Notes: generated by a model not told the origin, from the letters alone. DNA of 64,000 bases from Candidatus Competibacteraceae bacterium (GCA_016712625.1 JADJQQ010000004.1:682001-746000), one strand, 5' to 3'; counted from the first letter of the stretch, positions 32,035-42,068 are shown. Translations and numbers: made by a program.

Positions 32035-35000
32035 GCGTGTAATTCCCGGTGCAGATCTTGAAGACAACTGACGTTTCCGTTATCAAGCTCACGCAGGGCC
32101 TGGCAGGTCGCCCGCGCCGCCGCGATGGTGGTGGTATAGCTGATTTTGTGCATCAAAGCCTCGCGACGGATCGAAAACGAATCGGCAATCGCCTGCTTGC
32201 CCTCGGTCGTGTTGATAATCAGATGAATTTGCTTGTTTTTGATAAGATCGACCACGTTTGGCCGGCCTTCACCCACTTTCTGGACGATCTGACAATCAAG
32301 ACCGCCAGCACGCAAGGCCGCCGCGGTGCCGAGCGTGGCGATCAGGGCGAAACCAAGCCGCTTCAATTCATAAGCTAATTCCAGCACTTTTGTTTTATCC
32401 GCATCGCGCACACTGATAAAAACCTGCCCCTCACGCGGTAGTTGATCGCCGGCGGCAAGCTGCGCTTTGGCGAAAGCTTCGCCAAAAGTGCGCCCGACGC
32501 CCATCACTTCACCGGTGGATTTCATTTCAGGTCCGAGCAAAGGATCGACCCCTGGAAACTTGACAAAGGGGAACACCGCTTCTTTAACGGAATAGTAATT
32601 AGGAATGACTTCACCCGATATCTTTTGCTGGCTCAGACTCTGGCCGACCATGCAACGAGCGGCAATCTTCGCCAAGGGCCGACCGGTCGCCTTGGAAACA
32701 TAGGGGACAGTGCGAGAAGCGCGCGGATTGACTTCCAACACATAAATATCATCGCCTTGAATGGCAAACTGTGCGTTCATCAAGCCAACGACGCCCAGCT
32801 CCAGCGCCATGGCGCGTACTTGGGCTCGCAAGCGCTCCTGAATCGCCGGGCTGAGCGAGTAAGGCGGCAGCGAACAGGCAGAATCGCCAGAATGCACTCC
32901 CGCCTCTTCAATATGTTCCATGATGCCGCCCAGGACTACCTCGCTGCCATCGCTGAGGGCATCGACATCCACCTCGACCGCATCGTTGAGGAAGCGATCC
33001 AGCAAAACCGGGGAATCGTTGGACACCCGCACCGCTTCGCGCATGTAGCGGCGCAAATCTTCTTCTTCATGCACGATCTCCATCGCCCGCCCCCCCAGCA
33101 CGTAGGAAGGCCGCACCACCAGTGGATAACCAATTTCCCGCGCCAGACGGACCGCCTCTTCCGGCTCGCGGGCGGTGCGGTTGGGCGGTTGGCGCAAACC
33201 GAGCCGCTCGATCATCTGCTGAAAGCGTTCGCGGTCCTCAGCGCGGTCGATGGCGTCCGGGCTGGTGCCGATGATCGGCACGCCCTCAGCCTCCAAGGGT
33301 CGAGCCAGCTTTAAAGGAGTTTGACCGCCATACTGTACGATGACTCCTTGGGGCTGCTCCTTGCGGACGATCTCCAACACATCTTCCAGAGTCAGCGGCT
33401 CGAAATACAGCCGGTCGGAGGTATCGAAATCGGTGGAAACCGTCTCTGGATTACAATTGACCATGATGGTTTCATAACCATCCTCACGCAGGGCCAGCGC
33501 GGCATGGACACAGCAATAGTCGAATTCGATGCCTTGGCCAATGCGGTTGGGACCGCCGCCCAACACCATGATCTTGGCGCGGCTGCTCGGCTCGGCCTCG
33601 CATTCTTCCTCGTAAGTGGAATACAAATAAGCGGTGCTGGTCGCAAATTCAGCCGCGCAGGAATCCACCCGCTTGTAGACGGGGTGGATATCCAATTCCT
33701 CCCGTAAACAGCGGACATCGGCTTCGGGAATGCCGGTCAGCGTCGCTAACCGGCTGTCTGAAAAACCTTTGCGCTTGAGAAAATAAAGTCGTTGGCGGTC
33801 TCGTAACCCAGCTGGCCCCCTGTCCGCGAATTTCACCAGCGATTTCCACCAACTCCTCGATCTGCACCAAAAACCAGGGGTCAATCCGAGTCAGCTCATA
33901 CAGCATAGCGACCGAATAACCCTGCCGGAACGCCTCGGCGACAAACCACAGCCGCTGGGGGCCCGGTACGCCCAGTTCCTGCTTCAGGATCGTATGTGGA
34001 TCGGCATGGCCAGGATCGAGGATCTCATTGAAACCGTCGGCGCCAATCTCCAGACCGCGCAACGCTTTTTGCACTGATTCCTGAAAGGTACGGCCGATCG
34101 CCATCACCTCGCCGACCGACTTCATCTGCGTCGTCAATCGAGGATCGGCCTGCGGAAATTTCTCGAAATTGAACCGCGGCACCTTGGTGACTACATAATC
34201 GATGCTCGGCTCGAACGAAGCCGGCGTGCGACCGCCCGTAATTTCATTCTTGAGTTCGTCGAGCGTGTAACCGACAGCGAGCTTGGCCGCCACCTTGGCG
34301 ATGGGGAAACCCGTCGCCTTGGAGGCCAGCGCCGAAGAACGAGAAACCCGCGGATTCATTTCGATGATCACCATCCGTCCATCGTCTGGATTGATGGCGA
34401 ATTGGACGTTGGAACCGCCCGTGTCTACGCCGATCTTGCGCAGCACCGCCAGGGAGGCGTTGCGCATGATCTGATATTCCTTGTCGGTAAGCGTTTGAGC
34501 TGGTGCGACAGTGATCGAATCTCCGGTATGCACGCCCATCGGATCAAGATTCTCAATCGAACAGACGATAATGCAGTTATCGGCCCGATCACGCACCACC
34601 TCCATCTCAAACTCTTTCCAGCCTAGTACCGATTCCTCCAGCAGGACCTCGCTCACCGGCGAAAGATCAAGACCGCGCTCCAGGATTTCCAGCAATTCCT
34701 GCCGATTGTAAGCGATGCCACCGCCGCTACCGCCCAAGGTGAAAGAAGGCCGGATGATGGTGGGATAGCCGATCTCACCATGTTGAGCCAAGGCTTCTTC
34801 CACGGTGTGGGCAACGACCGAACGCGGAGTTTCCAAATTGATGTCGCGCATCGCCTTGCGAAAGCGATCGCGGTCCTCGGCCATATCGATCGCATTGGGC
34901 GAAGCGCCGATCATCTCCACATCATACTGTTCCAAGACCCCGTGGCGGAACAGATCAAGCGCGCAGTTCAAGGCGGTCTGCCCGCCCATGGTGGGCAGCA

Positions 35001-35256
35001 ACGCATCGGGGCGCTCGCGGGCAATGATGCGTGATACCGTCCGCCAATGGATCGGCTCAATGTACACCGCGTCGGCCATATTTGGGTCGGTCATGATGGT
35101 GGCCGGATTAGAATTGACCAGCACCACGCGGTACCCTTCTTCTCGCAGCGCCTTGCAGGCTTGCGCGCCCGAATAATCAAATTCACAAGCCTGACCGATC
35201 ACGATGGGACCGGCGCCGATAATTAAAATAGTATGCAGATCCTGACGCTTGGACAT
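32031..35256 (-). CDS. carB: Carbamoyl-phosphate synthase large subunit (frame break at 33816-33820)
   Basis: CarB makes carbamoyl phosphate from bicarbonate, ATP and ammonia for arginine and pyrimidine synthesis. The first frame covers MSKRQDLHTILIIGAGPIVI, the ATP-grasp core (IIRPSFTLGGSGGGIAYN) and RIDPWFLVQIEELVEIAGEI. It then leaves the correct frame. The second frame resumes at LRDRQRLYFLKRKGF and includes KIMVLGGGPNRIGQGIEFDY, the second ATP-grasp (VVRPSYVLGGRAMEIVHEEE) and the C-terminal allosteric domain. Removing one base from the C5 run at 33816-33820 joins them into a normal ~1074-residue protein. It lies between carA and greA. Confidence 0.94.
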
Positions 35257-35300
35257 GGCTTTACCTGGAAAAACCGCGAGTGAACGCGAGGCGAATAATG

Positions 35301-36443
35301 TTAAAACCGCGCGGCGGCGCGAGCCTCCATCGCCGCAATAAAGCGGTCGAACAACGGCGCCACATCGTGGGGACCGGGGCTAGCTTCAGGATGGCCCTGA
35401 AAACTGAAAGCCGGCTGGTCGCTCCGTGCGATTCCTTGCAGCGAACCATCGAACAACGAACGATGAGTCGGATGCAGATTGGCCGGCAAACTGGCTTCAT
35501 CAACAGCGAAACCGTGGTTCTGACTGCTGATCATGACCTGCCCGCTCGCCAAATCCTGCACCGGGTGATTGCCGCCGTGATGGCCGAATTTCATCTTGAC
35601 AGTTCGCGCCCCACTGGCCAACGCCAGCAACTGGTGCCCAAGGCAGATGCCAAAAATCGGGATACCGCTATCCAGCAGCTCGCGGATAGCCGCAACGGCA
35701 TAATCACAAGGTTCGGGATCGCCGGGGCCATTAGACAAAAACACCCCGTCGGGATTAAGTTGCCGCACCTCATGGGCCACCATCCGGGCCGGCACCACGG
35801 TCAGCCGACAGCCGCGGTCAACTAGCATGCGGAGGATATTGCGCTTAACGCCATAGTCGTAAGCAACAACATGATACCGACTCTCGGCGGCCGCCCGAAA
35901 ATCGTTGCCAGCCAATTGCCAAGTCCCTTCATTCCAAGAATAAGCGGCGGAAACGCTAACGACCTGCGCCAAATCCATCCCTTTCAAACCTGGAAATTCA
36001 CGGGCCAGCTGTAAAGCCCGTTTAGAATCGAGCGAATCACCCGCCATCAGGCAACCGTTTAAAGCGCCTTTCTCCCGCAGCAACCGCGTCAACCGCCGGG
36101 TATCAACCCCAGCGATGGCGACTATCCCGCGTTCACCCAGATAATGCTCCAATGATTGTTGGTTGCGCCAATTACTGGGAACGCGCGGGCAATCACGCAC
36201 CACCAAGCCGCTGGCATGAATGGGGGTCGCTTCCTGGTCGCCCGAATTGGTGCCGACATTACCGATATGAGGATAGGTCAGCGTGATAATTTGCCGACAG
36301 TAGGAAGGGTCAGTCAGAATTTCCTGATAGCCGGTGATCGAGGTATTAAAAACGACTTCACCCTGGGCATGACCATCGGTGCCGATGGACTCACCCTGGA
36401 ACAGACTACCGTCTTCCAGAGCCAGAAGCGCGGGTTTCCTCAA
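35301..36443 (-). CDS. carA: Carbamoyl-phosphate synthase small subunit
   Basis: CarA is the glutamine amidotransferase subunit. LEDGSLFQGESIG and VVFNTSITGYQEILTDPSY lie in the N-terminal domain; the catalytic triad is Cys in FGICLGHQLLALASG and His/Glu in FQGHPEASPGPHD. The best start is a TTG at 36443: GGAGG stands 5 bases before it, the protein then begins with the family-typical (M)RKPALLALEDGS, and there is no ATG in a suitable place. The frame is open to 36470. It is followed by carB. Confidence 0.94.
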   Translation of the reverse strand: MRKPALLALEDGSLFQGESIGTDGHAQGEVVFNTSITGYQEILTDPSYCRQIITLTYPHIGNVGTNSGDQEATPIHASGLVVRDCPRVPSNWRNQQSLEHYLGERGIVAIAGVDTRRLTRLLREKGALNGCLMAGDSLDSKRALQLAREFPGLKGMDLAQVVSVSAAYSWNEGTWQLAGNDFRAAAESRYHVVAYDYGVKRNILRMLVDRGCRLTVVPARMVAHEVRQLNPDGVFLSNGPGDPEPCDYAVAAIRELLDSGIPIFGICLGHQLLALASGARTVKMKFGHHGGNHPVQDLASGQVMISSQNHGFAVDEASLPANLHPTHRSLFDGSLQGIARSDQPAFSFQGHPEASPGPHDVAPLFDRFIAAMEARAAARF

Positions 36444-36603
36444 GAGAGCCTCCAAAACAGCCGCGCACAAGAAAGGAGCGGTGAAAAACCCGCTCCTTTG
36501 GCGAGGCGCGAAAAGGGTAACTAATTGTAGCTTGAGTCTAACAAATCGCGCCGCGCTGCTCTAGCTTATCGGCGTTGCTTTAACGGTCGAGCCTTTCAAG
36601 ATT

Positions 36604-37407
36604 TCAACGCAGGCCAAGGACATCCTGCATGTCGAACAAACCGGGCTTGCGGCCACCCAACCACGCGGCGGCGCGCACCGCGCCCTTGGCGAAAGTCATC
36701 CGGCTGGAAGCGCGATGGGTGATTTCAATCCGCTCGCCCACATCCGCAAAAAGCGCGGTGTGTTCGCCAACGATATCGCCCGCGCGGAGCGTGGCAAAGC
36801 CGATAGTGGCGCGCTCACGCTCGCCAGTCACTCCTTTCCGGCCATAGACCGCACACTGCTCCAAATCCCGGCCAAGCGCTTTGGCGATGACGTTTCCCAT
36901 GGCCAAAGCCGTGCCAGAAGGCGCATCGATCTTGTGGCGATGGTGCGCCTCAATGATTTCAATGTCGATATCGTCTCCCAACGCCCGCGCCGTGAGTTCC
37001 AACAATTTGAAGCACAGGTTCACGCCAACGCTCATGTTGGGTGCGAACACAATCGGAATTTGCTCGGCGGCGTTACTAATTTTCGCCTTCTGCTCAGTGG
37101 AAAGACCGGTAGTTCCAATCACCATCGACTTACCAGCCGCTCGGCAAACGGCCAGATGGGCCAATGTCGCCGCTGGTTGAGTAAAATCGACCAGCACCTC
37201 AAATTGATCGAGCAGTCGCTCCAACTCAGCGGCGATAGCGACATCCAGCCGGCCGCCACCAGCCACCTCACCAGCATCGGCCCCTACGAAAGGGCTGTCT
37301 GGACGCTCCAAGGCCGCGGTACAATGAACGCTTTCGGACTGGTGGCAAGCGTCGACTAACATGCGGCCCATCCGACCGGCGGCGCCGGCGATCGCGACAC
37401 GAATCAT
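36604..37407 (-). CDS. dapB: 4-hydroxy-tetrahydrodipicolinate reductase
   Basis: DapB performs the NAD(P)H-dependent step to tetrahydrodipicolinate in lysine and diaminopimelate synthesis. The N-terminal nucleotide motif is VAIAGAAGRMGRMLVDAC; VIGTTGLSTEQ, FAPNMSVGVNL and the substrate-binding EAHHRHKIDAPSGTAL follow. The ATG at 37407 (MIRVAIAGAAGR) fits the family; the frame is open back to 37467. It precedes carA on the same strand, with a 160-base gap. Confidence 0.95.
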   Translation of the reverse strand: MIRVAIAGAAGRMGRMLVDACHQSESVHCTAALERPDSPFVGADAGEVAGGGRLDVAIAAELERLLDQFEVLVDFTQPAATLAHLAVCRAAGKSMVIGTTGLSTEQKAKISNAAEQIPIVFAPNMSVGVNLCFKLLELTARALGDDIDIEIIEAHHRHKIDAPSGTALAMGNVIAKALGRDLEQCAVYGRKGVTGERERATIGFATLRAGDIVGEHTALFADVGERIEITHRASSRMTFAKGAVRAAAWLGGRKPGLFDMQDVLGLR

Positions 37408-37538
37408 GACGGGTACTCTCCCATGGAATCTACAGATGTTCCAACCATCGTCGCAAACAAATCGCAACAGGGATTACAAACGAACGGTGAGGCTTTAAAC
37501 AAGAAAGGGCCACGCCGAGACGTAACCCTTTAAGAATT

Positions 37539-37612
37539 TGGAGCGGGTGATGGGAATCGAACCCACGCCATCAGCTTGGGAAGCTGAGGTTCTACCATTG
37601 AACTACACCCGC
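37539..37612 (-). tRNA. glyU: tRNA-Gly (anticodon CCC)
   Basis: On the minus strand a complete cloverleaf is visible. GCGGGTG pairs with CACCCGC in the acceptor stem, TAGTTCAATGGTAGAA forms the D arm, and the anticodon stem TCAGC/GCTGA encloses the loop TTCCCAA with anticodon CCC. GGGTTCGATTCCC is the T arm. The 3' CCA is encoded (37539-37541). It reads GGG codons. Confidence 0.96.
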
Positions 37613-37707
37613 ACTATGGTTTCCTTAAGAATTTATCCAACTTGGTCATCAGACTAGTAGAGCGGGTATCCTAGCGATAAAATAGATTTGAGGCAAGATT
37701 GGGAAAA

Positions 37708-38040
37708 TTACTCGGGAATGCGAAAAGACTCTTGATTCGCGCCGCTCTCGACCGCCTGCTTAAGCCAACCTGGCTTTTTACCATGACCAGTCCAAGTTTG
37801 CTCGGGGTTGGAAGGGTTGCGATACTTCGCTTTACCGGTAGATTTACGTCGACGCCCGCTGTATTGCAAAATTTCCTCTGGTTGCATCCCCAGTTGGCTC
37901 GCTTTAGCCAGCCATTCATTGCGCGTTGCTTCGATCTCATCAACTTTTTTGTGCTCGATTGCCTCTTCAGCCGTCCTGATTAGCGTTTGAAGCTGCTCGA
38001 TGGAAGAGGCTTTGATGACATCGTCGATATTATTGCTCAT
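37708..38040 (-). CDS. H-NS family nucleoid-associated protein
   Basis: The 110-residue product has a helical N-terminal oligomerisation part (IEQLQTLIRTAEEAIEHKKV) and a C-terminal H-NS DNA-binding domain: AKYRNPSNPEQTWTGHGKKP followed by GWLKQAVESG. The QTWTGHGKKP loop corresponds to the AT-hook-like minor-groove motif (Q/RGR type) of H-NS proteins. It would silence AT-rich, often acquired DNA, such as the gene at 58486-60192 in this window (inference). Confidence 0.88.
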   Translation of the reverse strand: MSNNIDDVIKASSIEQLQTLIRTAEEAIEHKKVDEIEATRNEWLAKASQLGMQPEEILQYSGRRRKSTGKAKYRNPSNPEQTWTGHGKKPGWLKQAVESGANQESFRIPE

Positions 38041-38234
38041 AGTCTTCTTTTACCGTTGTCAGTGTTCGTTCTGAGAATTTGGGTGATTAAGATACAATTA
38101 CCATTGTAAGACATTTATTTTTATATTCGCAATTGTTTCTATAATTTTTTGAATTTGATATGCCTATTGAATATTTTCGAAAGATGAAACGATATTAATT
38201 TTTGAATAGCGCTGCTGTTTGGATCAATCCGCCG

Positions 38235-39011
38235 ATGCACCCGACTGACAATGCAAAAAACCCTTTTAAGAGGATATCTGTTTCTGATAGCCCCAAGACG
38301 GAAAACTATCCTCCGCACCGCATCAGAAGCTTTATCCGCCGTGAAAGCCGAATCACCGCTGGCCAGCAGCGGGCCCTCAACCAACTATGGGAGCGATTTG
38401 GAGTAGATATTGACTTTTTTGAATTCGATCCCGATCAATTATTTGGCCGCCGCGCGCCACTGATTCTTGAAATCGGGTTTGGCGATGGCGAATCTCTGAT
38501 TAGCATGTGCGCCACCAACCCTGACATGGATTTCCTTGGTATAGAAATTTATCGTCCGGGCGTGGGCCACTTGCTACTGCGAGCGGCTGAGATGGCGCTG
38601 AGTAACCTACGGATCATTTGTTTAGATGCGGTAGAAGTACTGGAACGCTATCTCCCCGATGAATGCCTAAATGGCGTTCAGCTATTTTTCCCTGATCCGT
38701 GGCCCAAGCTTCGCCATCGGAAACGCCGCCTCATCCAACCAGCGTTCGTTTCGTTGGTGGTTAGAAAAATTAAAGCGGGCGGGCAACTCCATATCGCCAC
38801 CGACTGCGAGAATTACGCTCATGCTATTTTGGCTATTCTTAAGGCAACAGCCGAATTAGAAAACACCACGGCTAATAACGAATTTAGTCAATATCCGCCC
38901 TATCGACCGTTAACGAAATTCGAGCAACGTGGCAAACATCTGGGACACTCTGTGTGGGAGCTACTGTTCATAAAGCGTCCTGAGATGCCTAAAAAAGGCA
39001 CGCTTTTTTGA
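38235..39011 (+). CDS. trmB: tRNA (guanine-N7-)-methyltransferase TrmB
   Basis: TrmB methylates G46 in tRNA variable loops. The SAM-binding motif LILEIGFGDGESLISMCATN and FLGIEIYRPGVGHLL are present, with the catalytic-region motifs QLFFPDPWPKLRHRKRRLIQ and LHIATDCENYAHAIL, and TKFEQRGKHLGHSVWEL at the end. The ATG at 38235 is chosen; the frame opens upstream with TTG at 38202. A small hairpin with a T run overlaps the stop. Confidence 0.93.
   Translation: MHPTDNAKNPFKRISVSDSPKTENYPPHRIRSFIRRESRITAGQQRALNQLWERFGVDIDFFEFDPDQLFGRRAPLILEIGFGDGESLISMCATNPDMDFLGIEIYRPGVGHLLLRAAEMALSNLRIICLDAVEVLERYLPDECLNGVQLFFPDPWPKLRHRKRRLIQPAFVSLVVRKIKAGGQLHIATDCENYAHAILAILKATAELENTTANNEFSQYPPYRPLTKFEQRGKHLGHSVWELLFIKRPEMPKKGTLF
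38986..39010 (+). terminator. Short terminator overlapping the 3' end of trmB
   Basis: TGCCT (38986-38990) pairs with AGGCA (38996-39000) over an A5 loop, followed by CGC and six T. The stem is short, so termination may be partial. Confidence 0.45.
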
Positions 39012-39667
39012 GCGCTCCTGGAAAAACATCGACCCTTCGTTAATCAAGCCAATTCTGGCTTTATTATTAAGGTCTTATATAATCAAATAACAAGCATTTC
39101 GTGTAATTGCTCGCGGACATTACCGCCATTCAACCCTTGTCAGCTATAATGTGCGTGCATCAGACACGCGCTTCGTCTATCCTCTGGGAACAGGCGGACT
39201 CGGAGGTAAGCCAGGGTTTGGGAAGATTCATCAATTGAACTCTGAAAGTAGCTAGTTTGTCATGGCCGAGAGCTAGCAATATAAAAGAAACCACATCCAC
39301 TCCCATTGCATGGCGACCCTGCTCGACAGCCCTCGACAGTTCTAGCCAGATGGGTTATTAAGCCGATAAGCCAGCTAGCGGCTGCATCTTTGGGAAAACC
39401 CTGCATCAGTAGGCTATTATCATAAGATCCTGACCGTAGCTGTTCGGAGGGCTGGCGCAGGCAACCAGCGATCCCTGGGGTAAAGCGCCTTAAATTACCA
39501 GGATCACAGGAAGTCTTGTTTCGCTTTAAAGCGCTGGTTGGTTATCCGATTTTTACCCAGAGTACTAATAGCTACTCCATTCCCTTTGGGTGTAGCAAGC
39601 AAATCGCTACCACAGAACAAGGCTGGGCGGCAAAGCCCAAATTTCAGACGGCGATGGGGTTAAGTTG
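39012..39667 (+). ncRNA. 650-bp gene-free region with a -10 box and RNA-like folds: candidate structured RNA
   Basis: No frame in this stretch looks coding. TATAAT at 39145-39150 is a consensus -10 element (the -35 is weak), followed by a GCGTG/CACGC hairpin (39153-39169). Further on, CAACCAGCG (39462-39470) pairs perfectly with CGCTGGTTG (39532-39540). Nested inside it, GATCC-TGG-TAA elements of 39470-39483 pair with TTACCAGGATC (39495-39505). About eight GGA triplets occur, some in loops. It does not match tmRNA, RNase P RNA, SRP RNA or 6S RNA by eye. It could be a long 5' leader of the carboxypeptidase gene or an independent small RNA. Confidence 0.45.
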
Positions 39668-41986
39668 ATGGTTTCATTTTATTTTTATAGTCTATCTCGC
39701 ACCTGGCGGTTGTCCTCTTGGCTGTTGGGAACGCTGCTCTGGCTGATCGTGGGGTCCGCCTTGGCGCAAAGCTATTGGAGTCCATTTTCACAGCCCGAGA
39801 TCGCCGCCCGCGCCGCGGTGCTGATGAACGCCACCACCGGTGAAGTTCTATTCGCCAAGGAAGCCGATCTACGCCTACCCCCAGCAAGCACCACCAAAGT
39901 GCTAACCGCGCTACTGGTTATGGAGCGCCTTAATCTAGACTCCCCAGTCTCAGTCAGCCCGCAAGCGGCCAGCGCGCCGCCAAGCCGCATCGGTTTGCGG
40001 GCGGGAGAGACCGTTTCGGCACACGATCTACTGTACGGCCTTTTGCTGAAGTCGGGTAACGACGCCGCCGAGGCCTTGGCTGAAGCGGCGGGTGGTTCGG
40101 TTTATGGTTTCTCTAACCTCATGAACGCCAGGATTTGGCAGATCGGGGCGCGCAATAGCCATTTTATGAATCCACATGGCCTACCTAACGAAGACCACTA
40201 TTCAACCGCCCACGACATGGCGCTAATTTTCCGCCACGCGATGCAAAATCCGGTCTTTGCCGATGTTGTACGTACTCGCAACGCGGCCCTGCGGGTCGAA
40301 TCAAGTCGTGGCGGTTGGTACGGCGATGGACGCCTTATCCCCGTGCACAATAGCAATCGCTTGTTGGACTCCTACGAAGGCATCCGTGGCGGCAAAACCG
40401 GCTTTACCTTGAAAGCCCGTCGTTGTTTTGTTGGAGAAGCGAGCCGCGGTGGCACCCGATTGATCGTTTCGATCATGAACAGCCCCAATAGCGGAACCTT
40501 GTGGCAGGATGCGCGCACCTTGCTCGACTATGGATTTTCACGTTCTGGCTTGGCGCCGCCGCCGCCCATGCAACCCGAAATCCGACCTGACATCCTCCAA
40601 CCGAGGCCGATCATGGTTCGACGTACTCCAGTCATGATCCCTACTTCGGAGCATTTGACTGCGATGTCGCCGCAAGCTGAAGACGAAGAGGAGGAATCGC
40701 CATCCGTGACTTATCGGAATTTGCCCCCCACTCCGGCGGCGGCAAACCGCATTACAGTTTCGCGGACGCCAGCATCCACCCCAAACTTGGCGCGGGCAAC
40801 TCTACCACCGCCATCGGCAGCCGCCGAGGTTGATGATGACGATTTTGTGCCAGTTCGCACAGCGCGTAACCCTGTCACTCCGCCAACGTCTAATCGGATT
40901 GTCGTCAATCGCCGCGAACTGATCTCGACCCCCAGTTTCGAGCGGACGACCGCCAGTTCATCAACAGCCGCCGAGGTTGATGATGACGATTTTGTGCCAG
41001 TTCGCACAGCGCGTAACCCTGTCACTCCGCCAACGTCTAATCGGATTGTCGTCAATCGCCGCGAACCGATCTCGACCCCCAGTTTCGAGCGGACGACCGC
41101 CAGTTCATCGACAGCCGTGAATGTGGATGATGGAGATTTCGTGTCGCTTAAAACTGAACGTACTCCACCAACATCGTCAGCCCCCAGTCGGATCATCATT
41201 ACGCGCCGCGAACCGGTCTCGACTCCCATAGAGCGGACACCCACCGATCAACCACTAGTGATGGATGAGAGTGAGGATCAAGGATCAAAACCGGCGGCGA
41301 TCGTTCAGCGGCCCTCGGCAACTTCATCGGAACCAAGCCGTCCTCTTATTGTTAAACGTACCCCTGCTCCAACAGCCAGCATCCAAACGCCAAGCAATGC
41401 GGAGGAGGATCTGGAATTACCAGTCAGATCCCGGCGGGTCTCTTCGGCTAGAGTGGCTCTTGATCGCCCGAGCACTAGACCAACTCTTGACCGTCCGGCC
41501 ACCAAGCCCGTGCTTGATCGCCCATCTGTCAAGTCCATCGTCGACCGTCCAGCCATCAAGCCCGTGCTTGATCGCCCAGCCATCACCCGACTCGCTTTGG
41601 CGGAAAAAGCGCCTAATCCCAGCTATGCCAAGCTGAATACCGCTGGGAAATCGTCTAACACAACGCTTGTCTCAGGCAAGTCAGCAAGCGCCGCGAAACC
41701 GGTGACAACTACGGCTAAAACTCCCATTCCCAAATCGATAGCCACCACCAAATCCATTGCAATACCCGAAAAAAGAATGGCCGATAGCCGCCTTCCCTCA
41801 AAAACGCGATCATCCAATAATGCCAACCTAGTAGATACACCTAAAGGCGCTAAGAACAATAAGCCGGAGAAATCCGTGGCGACAGCAGTAATCAAGCCTG
41901 ACAAGCAAGCAGCCGGCAGAGTGATCGCTCGCGCCGATTCCGAGGCCCCCAAACCTCCACAAAAAAACCCTAAACGGCGAATCTGA
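39668..41986 (+). CDS. D-alanyl-D-alanine carboxypeptidase (S11 family) with a long repeat-rich tail
   Basis: This enzyme trims the terminal D-Ala of peptidoglycan stem peptides in the periplasm. A signal peptide (WLLGTLLWLIVGSALAQS) precedes the peptidase domain. Its three motifs are present: SxxK in PASTTKVLTALLVMERL, SGN in LLKSGNDAAEALAEA and KTG in GIRGGKTGFTLKARR. After about residue 295 comes a ~475-residue Pro/Thr/Ser/Arg-rich tail absent from typical enzymes. It includes two nearly identical 49-residue repeats and a diverged third, then LDRPxxKP-type short repeats, then a Lys-rich end. The tail could bind or span the cell wall. The start is the ATG at 39668. A bidirectional terminator follows. 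Confidence 0.9.
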   Translation: MVSFYFYSLSRTWRLSSWLLGTLLWLIVGSALAQSYWSPFSQPEIAARAAVLMNATTGEVLFAKEADLRLPPASTTKVLTALLVMERLNLDSPVSVSPQAASAPPSRIGLRAGETVSAHDLLYGLLLKSGNDAAEALAEAAGGSVYGFSNLMNARIWQIGARNSHFMNPHGLPNEDHYSTAHDMALIFRHAMQNPVFADVVRTRNAALRVESSRGGWYGDGRLIPVHNSNRLLDSYEGIRGGKTGFTLKARRCFVGEASRGGTRLIVSIMNSPNSGTLWQDARTLLDYGFSRSGLAPPPPMQPEIRPDILQPRPIMVRRTPVMIPTSEHLTAMSPQAEDEEEESPSVTYRNLPPTPAAANRITVSRTPASTPNLARATLPPPSAAAEVDDDDFVPVRTARNPVTPPTSNRIVVNRRELISTPSFERTTASSSTAAEVDDDDFVPVRTARNPVTPPTSNRIVVNRREPISTPSFERTTASSSTAVNVDDGDFVSLKTERTPPTSSAPSRIIITRREPVSTPIERTPTDQPLVMDESEDQGSKPAAIVQRPSATSSEPSRPLIVKRTPAPTASIQTPSNAEEDLELPVRSRRVSSARVALDRPSTRPTLDRPATKPVLDRPSVKSIVDRPAIKPVLDRPAITRLALAEKAPNPSYAKLNTAGKSSNTTLVSGKSASAAKPVTTTAKTPIPKSIATTKSIAIPEKRMADSRLPSKTRSSNNANLVDTPKGAKNNKPEKSVATAVIKPDKQAAGRVIARADSEAPKPPQKNPKRRI
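40824..41117 (+). repeat. 147-bp tandem repeat inside the carboxypeptidase gene
   Basis: Two almost identical 147-bp units (40824-40970 and 40971-41117) each encode 49 residues, starting around AEVDDDDFVPVRTARNP and ending FERTTASSSTA. A diverged third copy follows to about 41230. The near identity at the DNA level points to recent duplication and to likely length variation between strains. Confidence 0.85.
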
Positions 41987-42013
41987 ACGACACGCTGCTT
42001 TTCCCTGGTTAAT

Positions 42014-42045
42014 AAAAAAGGCGATTCCAACGAATCGCCTTTTTG
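42014..42045. terminator. Bidirectional terminator between the carboxypeptidase gene and gltA
   Basis: GGCGATTC (42020-42027) and GAATCGCC (42032-42039) form a perfect 8-bp stem around CAAC. A run of A lies on the left and a run of T on the right, so it can stop both converging transcripts. Confidence 0.85.
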
Positions 42046-42068
42046 TTGGTGAAATTGCTTTACGCCGC

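Noticed and set aside
32442..33314. 290-codon plus-strand frame opposite carB
   Set aside because: It is antisense to the second ATP-grasp half of carB, with no domain and no ribosome binding site.
39156..39660. tmRNA, RNase P RNA, SRP RNA or 6S RNA in the gene-free region
   Set aside because: The tmRNA TtCGA/CCA end, the RNase P GAGGAAAGTC core, the SRP tetraloop region and the 6S long-stem layout were looked for and not found.
39550..39667. Possible cyclic-di-GMP (GEMM) riboswitch, because of GCAAAGCCC-like sequence before the carboxypeptidase gene
   Set aside because: The GGGCGGCAAAGCC stretch resembles one arm, but the second conserved arm and the tetraloop receptor pattern are missing.
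40824..41230. CRISPR-like spaced repeats
   Set aside because: The repeats are directly adjacent, in frame and translated within the carboxypeptidase; there are no spacers. No CRISPR array was seen elsewhere in the window.
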